64,000 nt of DNA from Spisula solida. Taxonomy: Eukaryota; Mollusca; Bivalvia; Venerida; Mactridae. The position numbers and the translations under genes are program-made. The stretch is taken from the NCBI GenBank assembly GCA_947247005.1, contig OX365948.1, positions 5,022,001 to 5,086,000 on the forward strand. Direction: 5' to 3'. Of the stretch, positions 24,201-37,312 are shown piece after piece (the first letter of the stretch is position 1; every line of letters begins with the position of its first letter). Below the pieces are notes generated by a model. It had not been told where the DNA came from and made no database searches. It saw only the letters and a program-made list of their open reading frames with translations.

Positions 24201-24437
24201 GAGTCATATACGAGAAAACAAGTCTAGTCAGATTATACGGTCAATGTATGCAAAAATAACAAATACGTTTATTTACTGTTAGGAGAAAGAGCAATATGGA
24301 ATTACGGTGTTTCATTTGTATTGGATAACATCTTATTTTCCGTAGTTGATTATGGAGCTTATATCGCTGATGTTTAGCAAGTTTAAAATTGTGTAGTGTT
24401 AGTTTATGGTTTATGCTAACTTTATTTTATTCGATTG
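21271..24437. other. Repeat-like tail then anonymous DNA, no gene
   Basis: 21380-21720 is moderately GC-richer and resembles the neighbouring repeat cluster in style. It ends with a small hairpin GGAGGTGAAGAACACCTC at about 21750. From about 21780 to 24437 I see only short frames without domains. Confidence 0.4.
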
Positions 24438-25671
24438 TACGAGAGGTGTTCTACTTATATTTGAACAGAATTAAACATCCAGTGTTTTCATAAATTTCAC
24501 ATCAAAATCAACTTGTGTCTATTTTATCGTGGATAGTAATGTATCAAGAGGTATAAATAACCATTGTAGAATGTATATGTAATATCCTTAGAACAGAATA
24601 AACTATTGCATCTAGTGTGTTCATTTTGTATTTTTACGGCCGAAAATCTCCAAGTGCTGACGCTTACAAACTTCGCTTCTCTAATCGATGCTTCAATATT
24701 CTCTAGATTTAAATTATATTGATACTTCATCAGGAGACTTCGGTGTCCACTGTTTGGGTACATGTATAATATACTTCCCAGTCTAATTCATAAGGTACTT
24801 AATGGCATATTTTGTAGGGTGACAGGAAATTCAGTATTTTTGAATAAATCAAATATGCGTTCTTTTTGTCCCCTTTTCAATCATTTTGAGTTCCGCTTTT
24901 CCAAAATATCAAACGCAAGACCATGCCATGAAAGCGGCCGCGAATACACCAAGCTTAACTTACTCCAACGTATGCCTATCATCATGACCCTTTCTAAAAT
25001 AGCAGATTCTTGTCTATGTAATCATTTCCACTGAGACAGAACATTAATTCCTTAAGAACGACACATTTTTTCCAATCACTGTTCCGTAGTCACGTATACA
25101 GCCTCCAAGACCTTTGTATGCACTCTTTGTTTTGCTTAGCATTGAGCCAATGAACACCTAACTTTTCTGAAATTCTGCATCTAACATTTTCGAAATAATT
25201 CGATTGAAAGTTGCAACTGATACTTACAACTTCGCTGCCATCCAATTTTGGGTTATTGGATTTGCCCTAGCTATCAAAGAGCCAATGGACATGGCGATTG
25301 CAGCTTTCGACCATTTTTGGTGAGTTTTGATATTTGGTGCCATTTCGCCAAAACAAGCAGATGAACGTACACCACCCTTCATATGACAAATATTACTAAT
25401 TCTCTTCACTGACATATGTAAGTCTTAACATACCAACACTTTGTTGCTGCTTCGATAGGAGCAATTTGTTTTTAAAAACCAACACACAATGCCCTCTACA
25501 AAATGGTTGATTTTGGTTGGAAAAACAATGCAAATATGAAACCAAATGTCTGTGTTTACTACTTAGCACATTTTCTTACATGGCGCAATAGAAATAAATC
25601 GATTTTATTGTGTTAATATGGCACAATCCGATGTTCTGTTTTGTTCAAATATAAGTTGACCACCTCTCGTA
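24438..25671. mobile_element. Mariner-like element, 1234 bp
   Basis: The left end TACGAGAGGTGTTCTACTTA (24438) and the right end (25671, inverse TACGAGAGGTGGTCAACTTA) form inverted repeats matching over about 30 bases, continuing into TATTTGAACA. Both end in TA, as expected for mariner insertion at TA. The length is close to a full mariner (about 1.3 kb), but no intact transposase is seen. Inner frames of 79-90 codons and a 63-codon minus frame (25224-25415) show no motif I can assign. Confidence 0.7.
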
Positions 25672-25940
25672 AAACTATTACGCGGAAAAATAATAGCTGT
25701 ACAAGCAGATACACTTCATAGACCTGGCAGCGAAAATCATTGTTTTTTCTTTGAAACTTGCATGTCGATTAGAAGAATTTGCTAAGGGAGAACATTAATA
25801 TCTATGACATAATTTACGTTATTTACGTCGTATAGCCCATTTGCATGTCGGCATTGATTTCACATGGCTACATGTGAGAGAATATGCAAAACAGACGCAT
25901 GTTGTGTATTCTATTACACATTTGTTGATCATCCCTCGTA
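25672..25940. mobile_element. Deleted copy of the 58.5-kb mariner family
   Basis: This aligns to the reverse complement of 58459-59432. Shared blocks include CTTCATAGAC, CGAAAATCATT, CATGTCGGCATT, GGCTACAT and the terminal TTGTTGATCATCCCTCGTA ending at 25940. Much of the interior and the left terminal repeat are missing. It abuts the previous element. Confidence 0.7.
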
Positions 25941-26789
25941 ATTTCATCTGATATAAATCAATCCCGACACTCATGTTGTCCATCGGGACGAGTGTATTAG
26001 CAAAAAAATCCAGTATCATGTTTTGCTGATCGTACATAGTTCTAGTTTTAGAAGTCAACTTTACTAAAAAAATTAACCTTAAAACAATTATTCGATTTAT
26101 TGAGACCATTTTGTCAGTGCTCTTGTATTCATGGAGTCAATATATAGTCGAGATATCCTGAAAGTACACGTTTCATGTGACATGCAAATTGTGTACTGTC
26201 TGCGTCCACCGTGTTAAGTTGAGTGCTGTCTTCCTAGACCAATTTTCTATTATTTTTGTGCTGATCTAATGTTTATCTTAGTGTCAACTAGCTGTGTTTT
26301 TGGTAAATGAAATCATCGATACGTTAACTGGTTGACGATTACAATCCACGATTTATATGTCTGCATGTTAAGCTGGCAATGTATCAACTGTCAGACTGTA
26401 TGTCAGACTGTAGTTATTGTCAGGGTCGTGAATGTTATAGTGCTAAACAACGATTGGCGTGGCTGGTCTGTCAGAATGCCCAGGGTACTTTCAACATGAA
26501 AAGACACACAGCGTTTAAATCAAGTAAAACAATAACTGATTGACCGGTATGTTGGAAAGTGTAACACCCCATCATAATTATAAGACATAACTGCGGATGT
26601 CCAAAAGTACATTTATTTCACATATAAACATTAACAATAAAGTCACAAGCACAACATCTCTTAGAAGTTGAAAGTTAACAAAACACATACATGGACTAAA
26701 ATGATATTCAATCAAAACGTAATAAAAACGCAATGTACTTTGATGGTTCAAATATCAATTTAATATATGTTACTGACGCTATCAAATAC
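25941..26789. other. No recognised gene
   Basis: Anonymous DNA. A weak copy of the dispersed core repeat (GTTGAGTGCTGTCTTCCTAG) lies at about 26218-26240. Confidence 0.4.
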
Positions 26790-27990
26790 TGCAAAATACC
26801 TAATTTTACGGAAGTGTACTAGACATACTTCTCCCAGAGTAATCTTAAAACTTATTGTTGCATATTCTACAAATGTCATCGTATTGATACAAGGATACAT
26901 CAACTGGTCTAATACATTGACTGCATCGTCAAAATACCTCCATTTTGGCCAAATATATCACATAATCAACTTGTATATTCATGTTACTTAATTATCATAA
27001 TTACGAGGGGCGTTCGACATGTGTTGTCCTTGTCCTTGGCATTTTTGTAAAACAATATTTAGAGTCTACGATTACTGTCTAAAAGTTGTATGTTTCATTT
27101 CTATATCTGGAAAATTACATTGCCTTTCGTCATCAATTAAGTAATTTATTGGACTTAGAAGAGGGTATACTCAAAGGCCACTGGGCTAATGTTCACTTTA
27201 AGCAAAATTTGGGTCATCTCTGCCGTAGTTGTTTAAAAAATATAATGTCAGTATTCGCTACACTGCAACATATAATACGATAACTGAATCATTATGTTAC
27301 CATCAGAACTTGAAATCAAAATGAAATTATTTGCTGTTGACGAGTAAGACGGTCAAAAACAAGAGAGATCACTCTTACGTATACCAAATGATGTTTGTTG
27401 GTTCACGCTCCAATAACTTCATATCAATTGTGCTTCGATCGCAAATCTTCCAAGAAATCAATGTTGATGGTCTTAGGCTTTTTTGACTGACTTTGAAACA
27501 TATTTTCGCCACTTTAAAATGCTCTGATTTTGTTCAAAAATGGCAATCAAATACAGCAAATCGTGTTTTTATGGAAGGCATTTACATTATTAACGGTATG
27601 ACAGTTGTGGAATAAGATTATTTCCCGAAAAGAATTTTTAATCGACAGTTATTCGCAAAAAGTCGCAATGTCTTTTACTAACCCTTTGAGAACGGAAACA
27701 ACAGTCCGGTAATTAATTTATTTTTTATTTTTAGCGAAATATTGCGGAAATCTTAATGGTTCCAGAAATGTAAACATGCTTAAAGATATCAACAAATTTT
27801 CTTATTTGTGACCAAAAGGACAATACATATCGGACACTCCTTGTATGTACAGAACGGAATGAATAATGTACAATACAAATCGCCATTCACGCATAAAGCA
27901 TAAGGCTACACAGTCATGAAATGGCTTCAACTTTGCTTTCATCTCCATACGTTTGCTTGTTGTTCTTTCGAACTTAATTTTTGTATACAC
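26790..27990. repeat. Dispersed repeat C, copy 1, interrupted by a mariner
   Basis: The flanks 26790-27001 and 27846-27990 align in order and orientation to the uninterrupted segment 41485-41860. Shared text includes GATACAAGGATA, CAACTGGTCTAATAC, ATGGCTTCAAC, TTTGCTTTCATCTCC and TTCGAACTTAATTT. The uninterrupted copy serves as the empty site for the insertion at 27002. Confidence 0.75.
27002..27845. mobile_element. Mariner-like element, 844 bp
   Basis: The left end TACGAGGGGCGTTCGACATG and the right end (inverse TACAAGGAGTGTCCGATATG) match at about 22 of 28 positions and both end in TA. No transposase frame survives. Comparison with 41680-41710 (CATAATTGTACAC) shows insertion at a TA-type site in repeat C. 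Confidence 0.75.
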
Positions 27991-28203
27991 GTAGGTGCAT
28001 ATTGACCGTTATACAAATGCACAGCTCGTGGTGCTACATTTGTTACATGGTATTGCACGCATATATCTTCAATGGAATCGGTCATCATTGTACTGTCTTG
28101 TTAACCTTCGACATGACAAATTTTGGAATCTCATCGATATTTGACAAAAAAACATATTCCTTTTTATCCAAGTATATGTCGGATTAAACCTGAACATATT
28201 GAT

Positions 28204-28677
28204 AAAAGCAGACTTGATTGCCATAATAACTGAACTGTCTTCAATAACTTGATGTCACGGGATCGGTCATCAATGGCATACAGTAATATAAATGTCATTC
28301 GGAAATCTCAAGACGTTTTGAAGACGACTCACATGGCAACTCGATAGTTGGATGGAGACAAAAAAGTCTGCGCATTGCTTGTTACCCAGTAATAAAGCCA
28401 ATCAAAAGGAACCGCATCACGATACATTACATTTCAACCTAAAAGCAGACTTGATTGCCATAATAACTGAACTGTCTTCAATAACTTGATGTCACGGGAT
28501 AGGTCATCAATGGCATACAGTAATATAAATGTCATTCGGAAATCTCAAGACGTTTTGAAGACGATTCACATGCCAACTCGATAGTTGGATGGAGACAAAA
28601 AAGTCTGCGCATTGCTTGTTACCCAGTAATAAAGCCAATCAAAAGGAACCGCATCACGATACATAACATTTCAACCT
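28204..28677. repeat. 237-bp tandem duplication
   Basis: Two copies, 28204-28440 and 28441-28677, both start AAAAGCAGACTTGATTGCC. They differ at only a handful of positions (for example GGATCGGTC against GGATAGGTC). This is a recent duplication. No ORF. Confidence 0.95.
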
Positions 28678-28979
28678 AGCCACAGCACGCAAGCTGATAT
28701 TAGAGTATACCTTTCATTGGAACGGTAATCGCGTGGTGACTTTGTCATCGCCGTACACATTCATTATAGGAATGAATGTGTATACATATGGGTTTTAATA
28801 CACTAAGCAAGCCTTTGTGGTTTACTGTTTTACAGTATAGACAATAGTATTGAATTAACGTTCCAATCTGAATATAACCAAATCACCAACACCAAGAGAC
28901 ATACTATATTGACTGTAAGGAAAATGTCATTCTTATCCAAACTTTGTTTTGTGATTATTTAACATACACAAACAGGCGA

Positions 28980-29150
28980 CTACATACCAACCAAACATTA
29001 TAACACGACACAGCGGACAGACAAGCCAATGTTTCATAGAAAAGGCGGCACCATCCACGCAAGGGTTGGACATTGTACGAACCATCCATATCAACAAAAA
29101 TGGATAGTTCAAGCAAACCTATATACTTACCCCTCCATTAATGGCACACA
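28980..29150 (-). repeat. Repeat D copy with splice-donor-like motif
   Basis: 29035-29150 aligns to 41315-41420, 45190-45310 and loosely 35945-36010 (CCACGCAAG.., GAACGAACC, ATATTTCAGGCAAG-like, CTATATACTYACC). Read on the minus strand the conserved part is GTRAGTATATAG, a good match to a 5' splice site. Whether it was ever used is unknown. Confidence 0.45.
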
Positions 29151-32100
29151 TTCTGTGCACAGTTAACCGAAAAGGGAGGTAATTATTTATGAAGACCAAC
29201 AAAAAAACAGACTATGTCGCCATGGAATGTACACGAGTGTAAGATATGTCATTTGCCTTGTCTGCAGCAAACATGTACACATCATTTGAGAGGTTTTTGA
29301 ATTAATCAATTCACTGATTTAGTCGTAACTACCATAATGCAGTCGGTCCTAATTGATAAAGCATGGTTAAGTTGTTATTAAAAGTTATGAAAGCTTACAT
29401 TGCAATATTGTTTCAAAATAAAATAAGAGTCAAGGTGACAAATTTACATGCACTAGAAGTATTTAAGTGAAATATATTAAGTTATAAAAACGAAATCCGT
29501 TGCAGTGGCATTCAACCTCTCGTTGAAATACGACGAGATGTACTCGTTTATATAACTCGTATATATAACAATATATAAAATTCAGGAACACAATACATTA
29601 AAGAGAAGGAAAAATCCTTACTGAACGAATTACTCAATCCCGAATTGAACACAAAATAATCTGCGATAATGAGGTACCGCTTACAGTACGCTTAGTGTGA
29701 GTATTTGACGTCTTGAACGTCGTAACCAATGATGACGTCATCATTTTGTACTCCTGACGATCCCGCTTCGGGTGAAAACGCTTGATTTATTTTTATTAAT
29801 TTCGATTTGTTATGAAGAAATAATTGTGTACTGAATATCAATTACATACAAGGATATACCTACTTAGTTTGAAAATAGCTCGTTCGTCAAAGAAATCACG
29901 AAATGATTGACTACTGTTTTGCTTATTTGCTTAATAGAATAATTAAACGCACATCTAAGGGATTCATTGAACATGCGCCATGCCCACTTGAAATTATCAA
30001 CATAAATATCATGCATTTAGCAAAAGCTCATTCACAATATACGTACACTCCACACAAGATAATAACACAGTTCTTCTTCTGGGTTTCCCTGAACACTTGG
30101 TGATTTATTATCTAAACAACAGAAGGAAAGCCACATTCATGGACTCTAAAGAGATACAGACAACACACTATAACGCAATGATTGATTCCTTTGGAATCAG
30201 ATAAATAACCGTCGTAAACTACAATCGTTTGGCGAGTTGACAGTTGATGATGGTGTTCCATTTACGATGTCGTGTTGAAGGTTGTTACTCTAGTGTGATT
30301 TGTCCGGGAAGGAATACTGAAAATAAAGGAGACGTTACATGTACAATTAATCATTACGTTAACCCATTAACCCGCGATTCGTCGTGGTAATTTAATGTAC
30401 GGTAAGCACATCCATCACTTAGAAATAAAGGTCAACATCTTAGCTCTATAACCGGCCGAAACGAAAACTGTTGCTGACAAATTACATATGAACATGTTAA
30501 ATTGATTCCAAACAGTTTAATGTGTATTAATAGTAAACCGGCCGTTTTAATACCTATGGTTACGCATGCCAGTAGCAACTGCTTTTTCTACATGGTGTCA
30601 TTACTTTTACTAGTAATATTATCATTTCAAGTAACACTTTCCTTTATAAATTCCAAGAATGTATCATACAATGTAGAAAATATGTACACTAGCGTTTTGA
30701 TGACATTTACAAGTAATGTTTAGAAATGAACCACATTTGAATACCATATGCTCTATATTCCATAACGTACGTCATGTCATCATTGAGTAACACAAACAAT
30801 CGCGTAGTGATAAAATCATGAAAAGATTGAGGGAAAATCCACTAGTCTACTAAGTCTACAATAATTATGATAATACATTGTATAGTAGAGCACTGTCAGT
30901 CATAAGTTGGTGTTAAAATGGTATAAAGGACTTAATCGAAATGAAGAACGAAACTCCAGTAAGAATACCAGTAGTCAGAGCGTTGACGTCAGTGCGTGAT
31001 AAGCTGTTCAGAATAAAATAAATATATTTACAATGTATATGATATTCAGCATATTACCACCAACATATTTTTATCATTCAATTTTAACATATATTCGTTC
31101 AAAGAGATAACATAGGTGCATCAAGAAAATTAAACTGTCCTCTGTATGCATTGTTAATAACACTGTATATGTATATTATGAGTGTTATTTACAATGCATC
31201 TCCACTTTACTATTATGATTTTGTTTTCTGATAAAGTATGCAATATTGTTGAAGAGGCTAAATGACGTAATAGGTGTGTGATTGATAAACGGATCTAATT
31301 TGGTGTACTGATTGCAGAAAGATTCCGAATGTTGATGGTGTATCAACGTCTATGTTATTTTGAAACATCCTTCATATAACACTGACCCATTTTCATACTT
31401 GTTTGAGAACTTGGAGAACAGGCAAGTGCATTTACCGACAATATAATTGGAAAACGTTTTAAACTGTTAGCTAAGTACGCTAGAATTACTCTTGCTATAA
31501 AAAAATTGTGTTCGTTGTTTTTGATCGAATCAAACAGTCGAAAGTGCGTGGTCGTTTTGTCCTGTCAGATCATCCAATGACATCCAAATTGGAGGGAAGA
31601 TACATGTTTGTGGTAGACTATGCGATATCCTGACGCTTTCCCAACATAATTCTCCTGTCTCCACCGTGCCCGGGGAACAGAACCGATAAACCCGAAACTA
31701 TATCTTGCTAACAAACTAAACCATCTCTAGTTGCTAGAAATGATGATAAACATTTCAGAAATTCAAACCAGGGATATCTCAATCAGTAGTCAAGTAGACT
31801 TTAAATTGTTACTTTTACGACATAAAAACTTGCTCACCTGTTCATAGACCCAGCTCTGTGCCGTCTTCGCTCTGAAAACGAATGAACACGAATCATTACT
31901 GGGTAGGTTTAGAATTGAACATATTTATAGTCCAGAGAATTTGACACGACTCTCCATCTTCTACATTTGTATAAGCATAATTTCACAGCTGATTTGTTGT
32001 CTCTGTTTATAACCCCGGTGGTATCTCTTCATAAGCGGAGAGTATCACGAAGACGCTCGAGGTGTAATACCAACAAAAATCTAAAGGACCGATATTGCAC

Positions 32101-34109
32101 GATTTGCTCGCACGAACCTTGTAATATATGGATGCATACAGGTCAGGATCATGTCAAATTATCCGTGCTATAAACATTGGATAAATAACAAACTGGAATG
32201 ACGATGTACAACAAGGACATATAATGGACACAATAAGAAGCGCTACATTGATAAAGAAGCTAAGTGTATAAAGCGAAAAGCAAAATGATACGAGTATGCA
32301 TGATTGTTGCAGCTTTAAATGGCAGAGCGTACGCATGCGCATGCCAATACAATGTATTAAAAATGAAAAGAAAATTAATATGACATGAATTTCAACCATA
32401 TTGAATGTTAAATACATTATGACCGAGTATACTTAAGCGATAACCAAGCGGTCTTTTTTCACTTATATCATGGCTACGGCAATTTACATTGATGTTAACT
32501 GAGGCGGTGTGGCTAAATCCGATGATAATTGATGGGGTGTGTCTTAGTTTTCAAAGGAATTAGTGCAATTACTACAGTGCAGGATAATATTATATTATCC
32601 TGCACTGTATACATACAACTCCATTGTACTTTACTTCGGCCAACGTGACCTCTATCGATTTTCGTGGTCGAGTTATATTGAAGTCCACAACTTTAAAATC
32701 ACAACACCGTGCTATTGATTTTCATTGGACATGTCAATCGGTCAGCATTGTAAAATTTTGGACACGCCTTATGTTTACAAAGTGACAGCCAATGATATAA
32801 GTCAGAAAGAAAACGCTTAACGCTTGGTTGTTTATTTTGTCTCGGGCTACGCCCTCGACAAAATAAGACAACCTCGCGTCTGCGTTCTCTTTCTATAACA
32901 TATGAATAAAGCTTATTGCTAAAGGGTCATACAACAACATTTGGCGTACTTTAGATCAATTTTCAATTGTAATGATGACAAACGGCTTAACAAACGTAAT
33001 TTGTTTTACTAGAATCGTATGCCGGTATCTGGAAAGTACTCAGTTATACAATCATAGAAATGTTATATCCGTGTTGGGTTGGTCTTTATAATCAGGTTGA
33101 ATAATGCAAACCCAAATGAGTTAGTTGAACAGTGTAGTATTTTTTACTGGTTTTATTATAACAACGTGCCTAAATTAAGGGTTTTGTTTAACATAACAAC
33201 CGTGACCTAGATACCAGTAATGCAAGGACATTTCTGTGGTCCATCCATCAGAAGTTATATGGAAATATTTCCCGTTAATAGCATTTGTTTAAACTTTCTG
33301 TACGAACAAAGTACCATGATAGAAATAGAAAGATGCGCATAGTTGAACATACTGGCTCATGAGTTGGACATCTGCCCTTGAACGTGTATGAAAAATATAC
33401 ATTTCTACCAATGATTCCATAGACAAACAATTACATATAATCCATGCAAACACCGTAATAAGGGTTAAGTTTTGTTTCGACAGACAAAATTCATGCACAG
33501 GATTTATACAAATATGACCAATAACACCACAGTTCCGACAGTCATGATATGAACTAAGGCATTGCCTATAATTGGCGATGTGTTGATAATTATTTAAGTT
33601 ATTACTGATTGTGTTCTGTAACAAATAGTTACTTTGTCAATGCTACACTTTAATCTAATTTTAATTTATGCCTGGAGTATTACTAATTCTAAGCTGTTAT
33701 AACTAAATTGGTAAACCGAGCCAAAAAACGTTAAATTGTAGGCTTCTTTCCTCTAACAAAACGTGCTTATTTTGATAAATTTTCAAATTTCTGCGTATCT
33801 ACGAGTTTGTATTAAAATTTAAAAAAAAGACAGTCGTCCTATATTTTTGTAACATTGACATCTAGTGCAGGATGATTGTTGATGATTCATTAATGATAAT
33901 TGTTTGCATTTTGTGCAGGTACGAACCGGTATGGGTACTACATTTACTTTCACGTTGAAAAACTACATCTATTAACGACGGCTTTCCTTGTTTAACATGA
34001 ACTTTCCTCGTGCACCTATTTTTACTGATTGTAGGCTATGTTTCCACTTTCATGTTTTGTTTTTGTCCGATCCATGGAGGTCAAACTGCACTAATGCTTC
34101 CTTAGTTAT
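29151..34109. other. Anonymous DNA with small palindromes, no gene
   Basis: Only short frames. A 35-nt near-perfect palindrome (ACAGTGCAGGATAATA, 3-nt centre, inverse; 32574-32608) and an imperfect hairpin GGTTGTTTATTTTGTC..GACAAAATAAGACAACC (32825-32873) are present, both typical of short foldback elements. Confidence 0.45.
29729..29744. promoter_or_regulatory. 16-bp perfect palindrome containing a CRE
   Basis: ATGATGACGTCATCAT is fully self-complementary and holds TGACGTCA. Other ACGTC motifs lie just left (29706-29722). No gene start is recognised nearby. Confidence 0.4.
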
Positions 34110-34450
34110 AAAAAGGTTAAGTTAAGGTACGAATTTTCGAGGGCTGCTTTCAGCAGTTCCGCCGTCAAAACCCGCCGGCCATTAGGTTACCTAAGGAAAC
34201 CTGCGATCGTCTCCCTGGTGAGTATTGTTCCTACTGGTGGGTGTGCAGTGAACATCGATCTGTGGCGCCCAGAAATATCGTACATGTACAGACACAACCC
34301 TTACAGGTTCTAATTCACATTTTGGTCCAGTGAAGCATTTGAGTTATTCTTGCTAAAAAAGGTTAAGCACTAATCCAGACAGGGGTTGAACCCGATACCT
34401 CTCGATCCCGAAGCGTGTGCCGCACCTTTAGGCCCCCGATTCCCACGGTA
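34110..34450 (-). mobile_element. SINE-like element with tRNA-type promoter
   Basis: On the minus strand an A-box-like GGGCCTAAAGG (34425-34435) and a perfect B box GGGTTCAACCC (34383-34393) are spaced as in tRNA genes. They are joined by CACACGCTTCGGGATCGAGA. The sequence does not fold into a full tRNA, so it is better read as a tRNA-derived SINE head with a body extending to about 34110. The end is not defined. Confidence 0.5.
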
Positions 34451-37249
34451 TTATTACTCCCCCTGGGGTTTATGTGTGTCGTTAAGGTTTTCTATCGATT
34501 GAAGCGTTCGTTTATCTTGCCAAACAATTTTTAAAATATAAGAGGTAAGTTATGAGCAACAAGAAATGTTCACCAAAATGGTTTTGTAAATTCCATTGAT
34601 ATCTTCGAAGTGTGGGATTTGTATAGGCTAAACGCAACACCGTAATAGCGAGAAACATTTCGACCCAAAGATGAAAATTAAAAACCAAGGAACAAAATAA
34701 ATTACATTCCCTTACTTTCAGAATGAAGAGTAGTGACGTGAAATGACGTAGGTTTAAGCACGGCCTGGATTGTGCGACATGATTTCCTCCCCTCGGGGCA
34801 TTTGAATGCATCATTCATATCTTACTTTATTTCTAGTAAAACATTAATATTACCCAAGGTAAAAACAAAACTTCATGAGATTATAATGTACTTGTCCAAA
34901 ACACAAGCGTCATGAACGAAATATATATTGTATGAAGTTCAGCATAAGTATGTTAAAATTGAGTAAATAAGGTAAAGTTGCATCTCTCATGTCGACGTCC
35001 TTGTTACACGCTAACACTCCTACATGGATATAATTTGCTTTTATGGCGAACTGCATTTGAAATAAACATATTGTACGAATCTGTGACCCTGCCATTTTTT
35101 AATGACATGTAGTATTTCTTCACAATTATAATATGTAACCCACAGCCGTCATGAACTATTCAGTATTAGATAATTGTGCGTGACTGCGGTGCAAGCAATG
35201 TACTCGCTTGAACGTAAATGTAGGAGCGACTATAACTTACATTTCTACGATCTTATTTGGGCCACATTCTTGGGAAATTATTTGTTTCATACCGAACTTT
35301 CGGCATGTCGACTTTGTCTGTCTAACGGTTTAATATTTACACGACAACCTTACGATCGCCGTTTGATTCCTTTAATGATGTTGTTTCTTCCAGTGTTGCC
35401 ACAAACTAAGCACTTGAATATCAAAACTACAGGAAAGATAACACGTCAGCCGCATGAACACCATGAAGTAACTATAAGTCGCTTATCATCTTAATAGGCA
35501 GGAGAGTCACACCATGTCAGCCATCAAACACAACAGCAACATATTAATGCCAATGGTGCTACTGTTTTCGAGGTGGCCATAATGGAAAAATGCGATCATG
35601 GATTTTGTTGTCACGTTTTGGAACATCTATTCGATCGTGGTTTAGGGCATCTTTCGATAATTCGCTTGTTTATAGTGCGACTATGGAAAGACCGTTGTTA
35701 AAACTTTTAAAGAAATATCGCTTACGTGACAATGCGACTCCGCACCACATATCAGATAGCCAAACGATTTTGAAATAAAGCGTGAGGGCGTCAAGGGGAT
35801 TCCGTAGCTATCAGAATTATAGAGATCCCGTACGTGCCCAGATACTTTGAAACCATACAGAAACGGTGGCAGCGCATAACCAAACATGCGAGAGACAGAC
35901 ATCTAGCCACCCACCCAAGAGACATATACATATTGTCATCCTCGCAAGGGACATTCATCTAGCCACCCACGCAAGAGATAGACACAGAGCGTACCATCCT
36001 TATCCCCTAATACTTACGCTGTTGTCGTGACAGTTAAGCTATAAGCCGTATAATTTGTTGTATACTTACATATGCAACGCATAAACCTGTTGGTGTAAAT
36101 ATTACAGGAGAAATAACTGAGCTTTGTACCTTTAAAGTATTCGCAATTCAAGTACTAATCAATGCATGTATTCTCGTCTCGTACTATTTACGAATCTAAG
36201 CAGTAATACAATCAATACGTCCTTCATCTTTTGGACATAGGTAACATATTCTATTTTTTTCTTAACCGTTTTGTAAGGCGTATGTGCAGTAATTACATGC
36301 ATGCTATAGTGTTAGTAGGTATTGTTGATTATTATTACATTTACAACAATTAAAAAGAAGTTTTTGTAAAACACATATGTGCTTATATCAGTCAACTAAA
36401 TTAGTTTGTAGTGCAGATAAACAAGCTGCTAAATAATCGGCGAAACTGCAGATGTACAATTACAAACTACTAGTAATAGTGCGGCCTTATTATTCTATGT
36501 TATTAGTAAATGTTATAGACTCACTATTCTAAAAAGGAACATGTAAATAATGCAGAGGTATTATTCTAATACAGAAACACCCGATTCTACGCAATCAGTA
36601 AATAAGAATATATAGCATTATGTCTACTTGGCCCCTGTAAATAATGCACTAAATCGAGTATATCAAATGCTACTAGAATTGAGAGGTAAAAGGTTCCACT
36701 AAACTTCGTTTTCGAATAATATGATGACCATTTAGCAAAACTAGCAGTTTTAAACGCAATGCCTAACAACACAACTCTAAAATTATCAGCTTAAAGAGCT
36801 ACCAAAATCAGTTTCTATGAAATATGACAGGTACTCTGTCTGACAATAAGCCTTGCAGACGTTGAATAACGTATTTTTCATTGTTAAATAGTATATAATG
36901 ATAGAAAATGGCCTTCTATTACAGGTTTCTGTATGCAAACATAAGGTTAAGATATAAACCAAACCATCAGACAAATATCAGCTGAAAGTTCTAAAGTTAC
37001 CCATTAGCAAATACAAGTGAACTGGGAGGTTTTTCTTTCTTCCTTTTGATACATGCTTGCTAAAATGTCGGCAAAATGTTTACATTAGTGCGGCCAAGAT
37101 ATGATGTCACAATAACATTGTGTAAACGTCACTGGTTGGATCAGTCCATATCAAAACGCGGGAAAGTAACTAAATCATGGTCATCGAAGTGCTTGTTCAA
37201 TTATTTTAAACTACTTAATTTTAAGGATGAAAATTATTGTGCTTATTAT
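34451..37249. other. No recognised gene
   Basis: Short frames only (for example 35174-35494 plus, 106 codons, no domain). 35880-35990 contains a local duplication (CATCTAGCCACCCACSCAAG twice) related to repeat D. Confidence 0.4.
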
Positions 37250-37312
37250 ATAGGCAAGTGGTAACGTCAATAATCTCAACGCAGAAGGTCCTGGTTCGAA
37301 ACCCAGCAGAAT
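37250..37312 (+). repeat. tRNA-like promoter relic
   Basis: TAGGCAAGTGG (A-box-like, 37251-37261) and GGTTCGAAACC (B box, 37293-37303) occur at tRNA spacing, followed by a T run. The anticodon arm does not pair, so this is not a working tRNA; a SINE or tRNA pseudogene is likely. Confidence 0.35.

Noticed and set aside
31838..31871. A 34-nt minus-strand micro-exon (TTTTCAG...CAG|GTGAGC) with a terminal exon at 30262-30316, as the receptor C-tail
   Set aside because: The phases fit TM7 by chance, but the exon at 38246-38436 gives the true helix 8 (KFRKQF), is closer to TM7 and ends in a proper stop.
34380..34440. Functional tRNA gene on the minus strand
   Set aside because: A- and B-box spacing is right but acceptor and anticodon stems do not pair; a SINE head fits better.
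37250..37312. Functional tRNA gene on the plus strand
   Set aside because: The T-arm is recognisable but the anticodon arm is unpaired and the acceptor stem is missing.
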